This document shows positions 29,705-38,200 of a stretch of 45,990 nt of DNA, piece by piece. The position numbers were made by a program, and so were the translations under genes. The notes under the pieces were generated by a model that saw only the letters and a program-made list of their open reading frames with translations, was not told the DNA's origin and ran no database searches. Within the stretch, counting starts at the first letter, position 1; the number at the start of each line of letters is the position of its first letter. The stretch is taken from positions 1 through 45,990 of the forward strand of contig JBAZMD010000005.1 in assembly GCA_041649955.1 (NCBI GenBank). The letters are read 5' to 3'. The DNA comes from JAQUPP01 sp041649955. Lineage in GTDB: Bacteria; Patescibacteriota; Patescibacteriia; UBA2591; JAQUPP01.

Positions 29705-29902
29705 CTATGCGCGTGCTACATTGATGGCAGCTGGGCCTTTCTCGCCCTGCTCGACTTCAAAGGTGACGGCATCGCCAACCTTTAATTCGGCAAAAGTAAC
29801 GCCAACCAAGTTTTTGGAATGAAAAAATAGATCTTTTGTTTCGCCTTCGCGAGAAATAAATCCAAATCCTCTATCCGTAAGAGTTTTAATAGTTCCGTTC
29901 AT
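29705..29902 (-). CDS. Cold-shock-domain protein (CspA family)
   Basis: 65 residues, the normal length. RNP1 is 'DRGFGFISREG' and RNP2 'DLFFHSKNL', with the OB-fold ending 'VTFEVEQGEKGPAAINVARA'. It binds single-stranded RNA and DNA as an RNA chaperone. The promoter at 29985-30012 gives a leader of about 75 nt, long for this genome, where several genes have none. Long structured leaders are the known control point of csp mRNAs, so temperature-dependent translation is plausible but not shown. It has a terminator directly after it. Confidence 0.93.
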   Translation of the reverse strand: MNGTIKTLTDRGFGFISREGETKDLFFHSKNLVGVTFAELKVGDAVTFEVEQGEKGPAAINVARA

Positions 29903-29984
29903 ACGTTTAAACTTTTATTTTAATTTTGATAATTTTTAATACAGAAAAACTCGACTATGTTTCCGCATCTTTTGTAACTATATT

Positions 29985-30012
29985 AGTATACACTATTGAT
30001 AATGTTTGTCAA
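29985..30012 (-). promoter_or_regulatory. Promoter of the cold-shock gene
   Basis: On the minus strand, TTGACA (30007-30012), spacer 16, TATACT (29985-29990). Confidence 0.65.
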
Positions 30013-30022
30013 GGGCTGCTAA

Positions 30023-31504
30023 CTATAATTTCCCCAAATCAAGTTCTTCGTTGATTTTTAATGATTCAACGAATTTTTCCATATGGCTGACCAAGATAAC
30101 CGGCCCGTGGAAATTATTAATCGCTTCGGCAATCAAAGGCAAATGGCGGAAGTTAATGTGATTGGTCGGCTCGTCTAAAATCAACAAACCGGGCCGCATT
30201 AAAACAAGCCGGGCAAAAGTTAAAAGTCCTTTTTGCCCTTCGGACAATTCGCAAATAAGATTATCCATAATATCCCCTGTCAAAAGAAATCCGGCTGCCA
30301 CTGTTCGCAAATGCTGGGAATCAGAATTATCAAACACGACATTTTTCAATGAATCAAGCACGGTTTCCTGAAAATTAAGATTTGAAAAATCCTGGCTGTA
30401 ATAACCGATTCTGATATCCTCGGCAATTTTGACGCCTTCGTGTTTTTCCGAAACCAATGAACGCAAAAAAGTGCTTTTGCCGATTCCGTTCGGTCCGACC
30501 ACCGAGAGATGAATTTTTTTGTTAATATCTTTTTTAACTTTTTTGACAACCAATTTATTGTCTTTAAAAATTTTTACTGATCTGATTTCCACTATATTTC
30601 CGATTAAATCTTCCTGTACCGGGATTGAAAATTTTCTGATAACCTTGTCTTCTTTCCTGACGTCAACCATATTTTCTTCCAACTCTTCGGTTTCTTCGCG
30701 AAGCTTACTGGCCAATTTTCTCATCTTTCCGCCTTTGTTGGCGAAAAAATTAACTTTTTCTTTGCGATCAAGAATTTGTTTTTTCAACTGAGCGTTTTTC
30801 ATTTGTTCTCTTTCTACCCGTTTGGAAATTTCTTCAACCACTGAATAATAATCTCCCAAATACATTTCGGTTTGATGCGTAAAAATATCAAGATAAATTA
30901 CGCCTTCGGTAAAACAATTTAAAAAATCCGCATCGTGGGAAATGACAATCACGGTTTTCGGATACATAATCAAAAATCCCAACAAGTGATCAATGCCTTC
31001 TTTGTCCAAATTGTTGGTCGGTTCGTCCAATAATAAAATATCCGGATTTTTAATCATGGCAAAAGCCAATAACAACCGAGCTTGCTGGCCGCCGGAAAGA
31101 TCGCCGACTCGCCTCTTTAAGCTGATCGCTCCGCTGGATTCCTCGGGACCGATAGACATATTAACTGCATCCATAACTTTGGCTATCTGGCTGCGTAAAT
31201 CGGCTGGCACAACAGAAAAAGCTTTGGAAAAATAATCTTCTATGCTTAAATTTAAATCATTTCTGCTGATTGTTTGGCTGGCAATGCCGACTGTGGCGCC
31301 CAAAGAAACCGATATTTGGCCGCTTTTAGGTTTAATGTCTCCTTTGATTAAATTAAAAATCGTGCTTTTACCTGATCCATTCTGACCCATTAAAGTTATT
31401 TTCGCGCCTTTTCGCACGCTAAAACTAGCCTCGTTCAACACGGGCTTTTTGTGGACATATTCAAAAGCAACTTTATCAAAACGCAAAACTACTTCTTCAG
31501 CCAT
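30023..31504 (-). CDS. ABC-F family ATPase (ribosome-associated)
   Basis: 493 residues with two nucleotide-binding domains and no membrane part. Domain 1: 'LMGQNGSGKSTIFNLI', 'VGDLSGGQQARLLLAFAM' and 'LLLDEPTNNLDKEG'. The inter-domain linker is charged and helical ('EEISKRVEREQMKNAQLKKQ'). Domain 2: 'VVGPNGIGKSTFLRSL', 'LSEGQKGLLTFARLVL' and 'LLILDEPTNHINFRHLPL'. Two ABC domains joined by a ~70-residue charged linker define ABC-F proteins, which act on the ribosomal E site or release stalled ribosomes. The second Walker B ends N-H-I-N where Asp is usual. Subtype (EttA, Uup, resistance type) cannot be settled by eye. Confidence 0.88.
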   Translation of the reverse strand: MAEEVVLRFDKVAFEYVHKKPVLNEASFSVRKGAKITLMGQNGSGKSTIFNLIKGDIKPKSGQISVSLGATVGIASQTISRNDLNLSIEDYFSKAFSVVPADLRSQIAKVMDAVNMSIGPEESSGAISLKRRVGDLSGGQQARLLLAFAMIKNPDILLLDEPTNNLDKEGIDHLLGFLIMYPKTVIVISHDADFLNCFTEGVIYLDIFTHQTEMYLGDYYSVVEEISKRVEREQMKNAQLKKQILDRKEKVNFFANKGGKMRKLASKLREETEELEENMVDVRKEDKVIRKFSIPVQEDLIGNIVEIRSVKIFKDNKLVVKKVKKDINKKIHLSVVGPNGIGKSTFLRSLVSEKHEGVKIAEDIRIGYYSQDFSNLNFQETVLDSLKNVVFDNSDSQHLRTVAAGFLLTGDIMDNLICELSEGQKGLLTFARLVLMRPGLLILDEPTNHINFRHLPLIAEAINNFHGPVILVSHMEKFVESLKINEELDLGKL

Positions 31505-31543
31505 AAAAAATTTAAATTATATTACCACAATGCTTGATTTAAT

Positions 31544-31572
31544 AGATTAGCAAATTTTTAAAAATTTGTCAA
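31544..31572 (-). promoter_or_regulatory. Promoter of the ABC-F gene
   Basis: On the minus strand, TTGACA (31567-31572), spacer 17, TAATCT (31544-31549). Confidence 0.65.
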
Positions 31573-31595
31573 ATAAAAAAGAGATTCTACTCTCT
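31573..31595 (-). terminator. Terminator of the LRR-like repeat protein gene
   Basis: AGAGA (31580-31584) pairs with TCTCT (31591-31595), followed on the minus strand by T6. It overlaps the -35 region of the ABC-F promoter. Confidence 0.55.
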
Positions 31596-31659
31596 ATTTT
31601 TAATTTACTGAATTGGTTTAAAAACTTACAACTAAATATTTAAATGTTATTAAATTATT

Positions 31660-33786
31660 TTAAAAATTTGCAATTTTAAAATGAGGATATTGTTTCCTTA
31701 ATTTTTTTCTTTCAACCGAAGTCAGATTAAGAATAAAATCTCCATTAATCTTTTCTGGTAATTCAAGACCTTCAATGGAAGTTAGACTGTTGAGGTATAA
31801 AGTTCCGCCGATATATTTAGGTAATTTAAGACCTTGAGCCGAAGTCAGACTATCAAGATTAAGACTTCCATTAATCTTTTCTGGTAATTCAAGACCTTGA
31901 GCCGAAGTCAGACTTTTGAGATAAAGATTTCTGCCAATATGTTCGGGCAATTCAAAATCTTCAACTGAAGTTAATCTACTAAGGACAAGATTTCCATTGA
32001 TTTGTTTGGGAAATTTAAGATCTTTAGCTGAAGTCAGACTTCGAAGGTAAAGATCTCCATTAATCTGCTCTGGTAATTCAAGACCTTGAGCTGAAGTTAA
32101 GCCATCAAGGTAAAGATCTCCATCGATGTATTTTGGTAATTTCAATCCTTTAGCTGAAGTCAGACTTCGAAGGTAAAGATCTCCATTAATCTGCTCTGGT
32201 AATTCAAGACCTTGAGCTGAAGTTAAGCCATCAAGGTGAAGATTTCTACCAATATGTTTGGGCAATTTAAGATCTTGGGCTAAGTATGGAAAAGTAATAA
32301 GGTCAAAACTTCCACCGATTGATTGTAATTGGCTAAAATCTTTAATTTGCTGGTTCTTAAAACTTATATTTCCACCGATTGATTGTAATTGGCCTAAATC
32401 TTTAATTTGTGAATATTCAAGATATGCATCTCCGCTAATATGTTTAAGGTTTGAAGGCATATTTTCCCAATCAGAAATTATATTTCGATTAAGATCACCA
32501 ATTAAAACAATCGTCTGGTTATTAATTTCTGATGAATCAGATACGATTTGTTCTTCTGAACAATCAAAAATATTTATATAATCATTTTTTTGATTTCTTT
32601 TTTCTCTTATTTCTTGAATCCTTGGATCTTCTTTATAGCCAAATCCATCAATTTTTACCTCAACTTCATAAAGAAATTTCAAATCTTCTTTGGTTAATTC
32701 TTGGTTTTGTTTCACTTTCTTTTCCAACTCAGTCATTCTTTTCATATCAACTGATTTTTTCTTGTATTTTTCAGCGCCCGGCAAGGTGGCTATTTTTGAT
32801 TCGGCAATTTCAGTCATATTGCCTTCAAGATTTTGCTGGGCATTAATGCCTCTCACTTCGGCAATTTGGCCTTGTTCCATTCTAATGGCAATTCTGGGAA
32901 CAGCGTATTGTCCGTCATCACCCTTGGTATAAAAAACATAAAAATCGCCATTTTCAAGTTGGGTTTGAGCCGTGCTTTCACCAGCTGTGCACCAGCCGGT
33001 ACCGTGTCCTTGAAGCGATTGAGATAATTCAAGATGACGGCCCGAGCCTTGATCAAATTTAACCCATTGGCCGTCAGTAATTTCTTTCTGTTCCTGGCTG
33101 GCCGGGGTAATTTTTTCAATAGCATAAGCATACATTTTAGCGAAATTTTCTCCTTGAATAATTTTTTGCCATTCTTGATCATCGGTAATTGGCTGTTTGT
33201 TTTGTTTTTTTATTAACTCGTCAGCCACATAAGCCAAAGCTTCGCGGTTGATATCGGGAAAAATTGAAGTCGTGCCATTGCTTCTGTCTTTGAATTGTTT
33301 TTTTTCTTTGTCATATTCAGCCATTTTAGTAATGCTGCGAAAAGCAAAATATTTAAACCAATTCGGATAAGCCGCATCGCTTGAACCAAGATAATCAATC
33401 CACGAATCCAAGCTTTTCTTTTGATCAGTAATAATTATGTCAATATTTTCTTTTCTTGTTTGATTGTTAATTTCAACCTCGCCATGTCCCCTTTCTCGGG
33501 CAATTCTTTTTTGGAGATCAAAATAAGCCTCGGGAACTTCCTCGGGCTTAATGACGAAAGAATCGTAAAGTTTATCTTTAAGAATATCAATTCTTTTTTC
33601 TTTTAATGCTGGATTGAACGTTTCAAAAATTTCCGACAAACGATTAAGATATGTTTCAATTTGAGTATTCGAATCGCCCTTCACTTTCTCATTGGTTCTG
33701 ACTTCTTGACGATGAACAGCGCTCGCTACTTCAGGAGATTTTGGCAGATCGAAATATTTTTTTTGAAGAAAAGATTTTTCGTTCAT
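31660..33786 (-). CDS. Large hypothetical protein with C-terminal 21-residue leucine-rich-like repeats
   Basis: 708 residues, no signal peptide. The N-terminal ~330 residues are charged and helical. Around residue 265 a segment 'LQGHGTGWCTAGESTAQTQL' is followed by 'GDFYVFYTKGDDGQYAVPRI', a Trp-Cys-Thr-Ala pattern recalling PcfJ-like domains of plasmids and phages. The C-terminal part (about 490-700) is nine units of 21 residues, consensus L-P-x-x-I-x-G-(D/N)-L-x-L-x-x-L-T-S-A-x-x-L, probably a solenoid. The DNA of neighbouring units is almost identical (126-bp direct repeat), so the array has expanded recently. Own promoter and terminator. Function unknown; a binding or effector-like cytoplasmic protein is a guess. 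Confidence 0.6.
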   Translation of the reverse strand: MNEKSFLQKKYFDLPKSPEVASAVHRQEVRTNEKVKGDSNTQIETYLNRLSEIFETFNPALKEKRIDILKDKLYDSFVIKPEEVPEAYFDLQKRIARERGHGEVEINNQTRKENIDIIITDQKKSLDSWIDYLGSSDAAYPNWFKYFAFRSITKMAEYDKEKKQFKDRSNGTTSIFPDINREALAYVADELIKKQNKQPITDDQEWQKIIQGENFAKMYAYAIEKITPASQEQKEITDGQWVKFDQGSGRHLELSQSLQGHGTGWCTAGESTAQTQLENGDFYVFYTKGDDGQYAVPRIAIRMEQGQIAEVRGINAQQNLEGNMTEIAESKIATLPGAEKYKKKSVDMKRMTELEKKVKQNQELTKEDLKFLYEVEVKIDGFGYKEDPRIQEIREKRNQKNDYINIFDCSEEQIVSDSSEINNQTIVLIGDLNRNIISDWENMPSNLKHISGDAYLEYSQIKDLGQLQSIGGNISFKNQQIKDFSQLQSIGGSFDLITFPYLAQDLKLPKHIGRNLHLDGLTSAQGLELPEQINGDLYLRSLTSAKGLKLPKYIDGDLYLDGLTSAQGLELPEQINGDLYLRSLTSAKDLKFPKQINGNLVLSRLTSVEDFELPEHIGRNLYLKSLTSAQGLELPEKINGSLNLDSLTSAQGLKLPKYIGGTLYLNSLTSIEGLELPEKINGDFILNLTSVERKKLRKQYPHFKIANF
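32056..32243. repeat. 126-bp direct repeat within the LRR-like array
   Basis: The stretch starting TCTCCATTAATCTGCTCTGG near 32056 recurs about 126 bp later near 32182 with few or no changes for about 60 bp; two 63-bp units form the repeated block. Confidence 0.7.
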
Positions 33787-33805
33787 AGATTTGAATTATA
33801 TCTTA

Positions 33806-33834
33806 AATTTAGCACATTTTTTAAGAAATGTCAA
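33806..33834 (-). promoter_or_regulatory. Promoter of the LRR-like protein gene
   Basis: On the minus strand, TTGACA (33829-33834), spacer 17, TAAATT (33806-33811). Confidence 0.6.
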
Positions 33835-33840
33835 ATAAAA

Positions 33841-33873
33841 ATGAAAAGGCGGATGAAAATCTCATCCGCCTTT
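33841..33873 (-). terminator. Terminator of the dockerin/cohesin operon
   Basis: AAAGGCGGATGA (33845-33856) pairs with TCATCCGCCTTT (33862-33873), followed on the minus strand by TTTTCATTTTT. Confidence 0.85.
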
Positions 33874-33895
33874 CCGAGGTTCAATTAAAACTTAA

Positions 33896-35179
33896 TTATT
33901 TTATCAGTGGTTCTTGTTTTACTTCTTTCTTAGCTTTCTTTTTATTTCCTTTAAGAATGAAGTAGCCAATAACACCGAGTATGATCAAAGTCACTATTAC
34001 AGCTAACCACACTTTACCGGTTCCGAGAGATAATACATTTGCCATTGAACCTAACAAGCTTGATTTCGCAACTTTTTTAGCAGCAACAGTTGCGGTAACA
34101 GTGTAAGCTTGAGTTGAATCATCGGCGGCAGTAACAGTGTAAATAACTGAATGAGTGAAATCTTGTGTCATTCCGGAAGCCGGGCTGACTGCTACTCCAT
34201 TAATAACGATGGTCGGAGTAAGAGCATTAACCTTGGTTCCAAAAGGAACGGTTACGGTAATGACATGATTTGTTTCATTGATAACACCTGCGCCTAAACC
34301 TTTAAAGCTGAAATCAGTGATTGCTTTAGCCGGATTAGCGGCAACGGTTATGGCAACAGTATAAGTTTGAGTGGATTTATCTTCAGCCGTGACTGTGTAA
34401 GCGACTGGATCAGTAAAGTCCTGAGCCGCTCCGGAAGCCGGGCTGACTGTTTTTCCGGTTGTAGTAATCATTGGAACAAGCGCGGTGACATCAGTGCCAT
34501 AAGGCAAAGTGGCCACGATTGTCTTTGTATCTTCATTAATAGCGCCAACGACTGCATAAGCTGCAAAGTCAAACGAAGTAATAGCTTTGGCTGAATTTAC
34601 AACAGGAGCAGGCGTGGTTTCTTTTGGTTTTGGAGTTGTTGTTTTCGGAGTTGTTTTAGGAGTTTCTTTTACAACAGGAGTTGGAGCAACAACCGGCGCC
34701 GGTTTGACAACCGGAGCGACATTATAATTTCCGGCTACAGAAGCACTGGAAACTGAAACGCCTTCACCGATAATATCAACGCCTTTGAAACTAAGAGTAG
34801 ACGGTTTAGTATTTTCTGTTTTAACAGATACGGTCATTAAGGTTCTATCCGACACTGTACAATTCGGTATTCCGACTAAGAAATACGGACTTACACAGCT
34901 TGGAGAAGATATTGCTTGCAAACCGCTTGAAAGAGTTATTCCTTGACAAGTTAAATTGTTAAAGACTAACGTACCTTCAATGGTGCAAACTTTATCACCG
35001 GCGTTATTAAGCCCCACGGATGCGTTGAAGACGCTTCCGGCGGTTTTACTGACGTTTGTCGGCGAAACATACAAGAATGTAGTAGCAGCATCTGCTGTTC
35101 CGACAAAACCGGCGACCGACAATAATAAGACAGTTGTCAATAATACAATTTTCATTTTTATATTTTTCATATTTTTCAT
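33896..35179 (-). CDS. Membrane-anchored surface protein: cohesin-like domain plus two DUF5018 repeats
   Basis: 427 residues. A signal peptide ('KIVLLTTVLLLSVAGFVG') is followed at residues ~33-155 by a cohesin-like beta sandwich ('TTFLYVSPTNVSKTAGSVFN' ... 'LSFKGVDIIGEGVSVSSASV') with four cysteines. Then come a Pro/Thr/Lys-rich linker, two DUF5018 units beginning 'AKAITSFDF' and 'AKAITDFSF', a C-terminal TM ('VWLAVIVTLIILGVIGYFIL') and a basic cytoplasmic tail. The gene starts 22 nt after the stop of the dockerin protein gene, in the same transcript. Cohesins bind dockerins, so this is the natural anchor for the 1444-residue protein. The cohesin call rests on fold pattern and context and is less certain than the dockerin. 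Confidence 0.7.
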   Translation of the reverse strand: MKNMKNIKMKIVLLTTVLLLSVAGFVGTADAATTFLYVSPTNVSKTAGSVFNASVGLNNAGDKVCTIEGTLVFNNLTCQGITLSSGLQAISSPSCVSPYFLVGIPNCTVSDRTLMTVSVKTENTKPSTLSFKGVDIIGEGVSVSSASVAGNYNVAPVVKPAPVVAPTPVVKETPKTTPKTTTPKPKETTPAPVVNSAKAITSFDFAAYAVVGAINEDTKTIVATLPYGTDVTALVPMITTTGKTVSPASGAAQDFTDPVAYTVTAEDKSTQTYTVAITVAANPAKAITDFSFKGLGAGVINETNHVITVTVPFGTKVNALTPTIVINGVAVSPASGMTQDFTHSVIYTVTAADDSTQAYTVTATVAAKKVAKSSLLGSMANVLSLGTGKVWLAVIVTLIILGVIGYFILKGNKKKAKKEVKQEPLIK

Positions 35180-35201
35180 ATTTATAATTATTTATTTAAT
35201 C

Positions 35202-38200
35202 TTATATAGACCAGTTTAACATTAATAATGAGAAATCATATTTATCGACTTTACCATCAGCATTAACGTCGGCGACATTGGAATCTGTCCGTCCCCAATT
35301 TGCCATCATTAATGAAAAGTCATATTTATCAACTTTTCCGTCTCTATTAATATCACCTTTTATAATATTCTGAGTGAAGGCAATGGTTACGGTATAAGCT
35401 TGCATTGCGCCGCTCTCGGCAGTGACTGTGTAAATAACAGGGTTGGTGAAATTTTGAGCAACATCTGAAGCCGGAGAAATTCTTGCCTTATCAGAAATGG
35501 TGATGGTTGGTACTAAATGAGTTACGTCTGTGCCATAAGGAGCAACCAGAAGAACTGTATAATTTGTTTCGTCAATAGTACCTATAATTGGATTTAATCC
35601 GGCAAAACTGAAAGCAGTGATTGCTTTAGCAGAACTGTAGCTATAAGAACCACCTCCGCCGCCGCCACCTCCGCCGCCGCCGGCGACAGTTATAATAACA
35701 GTGTAAGCTTGAGTAGAACCATCAGCCGCAGTGACTGTATAAATGACCGGGCTGGTAAAATCATGAGCCACGCCTGAAGCCGGGTTAACCGATGCTCCAG
35801 CGGAAACCGTAATTGTCGGAACAAGTGCGGTCACAACCGTGCCATAAGACATGGTTATTGCGATTGTATGAGCTGTTTCGTCAATTATTGTATTACTACC
35901 CTGAGTAACAAAATTAAAAGATGTAATTGCTTTGGCTGAGTTAAGAGCCGCAGTGACAGTCACCACATAAGCTTGAGTGGTTGTGTCAGCAGCAGTAACA
36001 GTGTAAGTTTTCGGACCAGTAAAATCTTGAGCCACGCCTGAAGCCGGGTTGACTGAAACACCAGTAATGGTAATTGTCGGCGTTAAATCAGCTACGTTTG
36101 TGCCATAAGGCATGGTCACAGCAACCGTATGATTAACTTCATTAATCGTTGTATTACCTACTTGATTAGGAATTGTAAATGCGGTAATTGCTTTGGCTGA
36201 ATTAAGAGCTTTATTGACAGTTACGATGTAGGCTTGAGTTGAAGAATCGGCTGCGGTAACAGTATAAGTAGCAGGATTAGTGAAATCTTGAGCTACGCCT
36301 GAAGCAGGACTGACTGAAACTCCGATAATTGTAATTGTCGGAATAAGCGCAGTCACGTCAGTGCCATAAGGCATAGTCAAGGCGATAAGATGATTAACTT
36401 CATCAATAGTTGCATCACCAACCTGATTTAAAATTGTAAATGCAGTAATTGCTTTGGCTGGGTTAAAAGCCACAGTAACAGTCACAGTGTAATCTTGAGT
36501 AGTTGCATCAGCAGCAGTAACAGTATAGGTTACAGGGCTGACAAAATTTTGAACCATTCCGGAAACCGGGCTGACCGAGGATCCTGCAATTGCGATCGTT
36601 GGTATAAGACCTGTCACATCAGTGCCGTAAGGCATAGTCAAAGCAATAGTGTGATCAGTTTCGTTGATCGTTGTATTGCCTAATTGATTAAGAATAGTAA
36701 ATGAAGTAATTGCTTTATCAGAGCTGGCAGCCATATTTACCGTCACAATATAAGCCTGAGTTGAAGAGTCCGCGGCCACGACAGTATAAGTTCTCGGATT
36801 AGTAAAATTCATGGCCACGCCTGAAGCAGGACTGACTGAGGCTCCGGTAATTGTAATTGTCGGAATCAAAGCCGTCACGTCAATAGTACTGGTGCTATAA
36901 GGCAGTGTTAAAATAATAGTGTGATCAGTTTCATTGATTACTCCATTAACCGCTGGATTTAATTCTTCAAAACTGAATGCGGTAATTGCTTTGGCTGGGT
37001 TAAGAGCAAGAGCAACCGTAACCGTATAAGCCTGAGTTGAAGAATCTTCAGCCACAACTGTGTAAGTTTTTGGATTAGTAAAATTCATGGCTACGCCTGA
37101 AGCAGGACTGACTGAAATTCCGGTAATTGTGATTGTTGGAATCAAAGCGGTAACATTTGTACCATAAGGCATAGTTAACGCAACTGTATGATTAACTTCA
37201 TCAATCGTTGTATCGCCTATTTGATTAGGGATTGTAAATGCGGTAATTGCTTTGGCTGGGTTAAGAGCAAGAGCAACCGTAACCGTATAAGCCTGAGTTG
37301 AAGAGTCTTCAGCGATAACTGTGTAAGTTTTTGGATTAGTAAAATTCATGGCTACGCCGGAAGCAGGACTGACTGAGGCTCCGGTAATAGTGATAGTTGG
37401 AATTAAAGCCGTCACGTTTGTACCATAAGGCATGGTTAAATTTATTGTATGAGCGCTTTCATTTATTGTTGTTACGCCAACTTGATTTGTAATAGTAAAA
37501 GAAGTAATCGCTTTTGCTGGATTAGCGGTAAAACTTACCGTCACAATATAAGCCTGAGTTGAAGAATCCGCGGCCACGACAGTATAAGTTCTCGGATTAG
37601 TAAAATTCATGGCTACGCCTGAAGCAGGACTGACTGAGGCTCCGGTAATAGTGATAGTCGGAACAAGCGCAGTAACGTCAGTGCCATAAGATACAATTAA
37701 AGCTATAGTGTGATTAGTTTCATTAATCACGCCAATAGCGGCCGGATTAGTAAAATTAAAAGACGTGATTGCTTTGGCCGGATTAAGAGCAACTGTGACA
37801 GTCACAATATAAGCCTGAGTGGTTGCGTCCGCGGCCACGACTGTGTAAGTTCTCGGATTAGTAAAATTCATGGCTACGCCTGAAGCAGGACTGACTGAGG
37901 CTCCGGTAATAGCGATAGTTGGTCTAAGCGCCGTAACCACGCTTCCATAAGGCATGGTTAAATTAATTGTATGAGCGCTTTCATTTATTGTTGTTACGCC
38001 AACCTGATTTGTAATAGTAAAAGAAGTAATTGCTTTAGATGAATTACTTGCCACAGTTACAGTGACCACATAAGCTTGAGTGGTTGTATCAGCTGCGGCA
38101 ACAGTATAAGTTTTTGGATTAGTAAAATTCATAGCTACGCCGGAAGCAGGACTGACTGAAACTCCGGTAATTGTGATTGTCGGAATTAAAGCAGTCACAT

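Noticed and set aside
32531..33216. Several plus-strand open frames opposite the LRR-like protein
   Set aside because: They are antisense shadows with no promoter or ribosome-binding site and biased hydrophobic composition.
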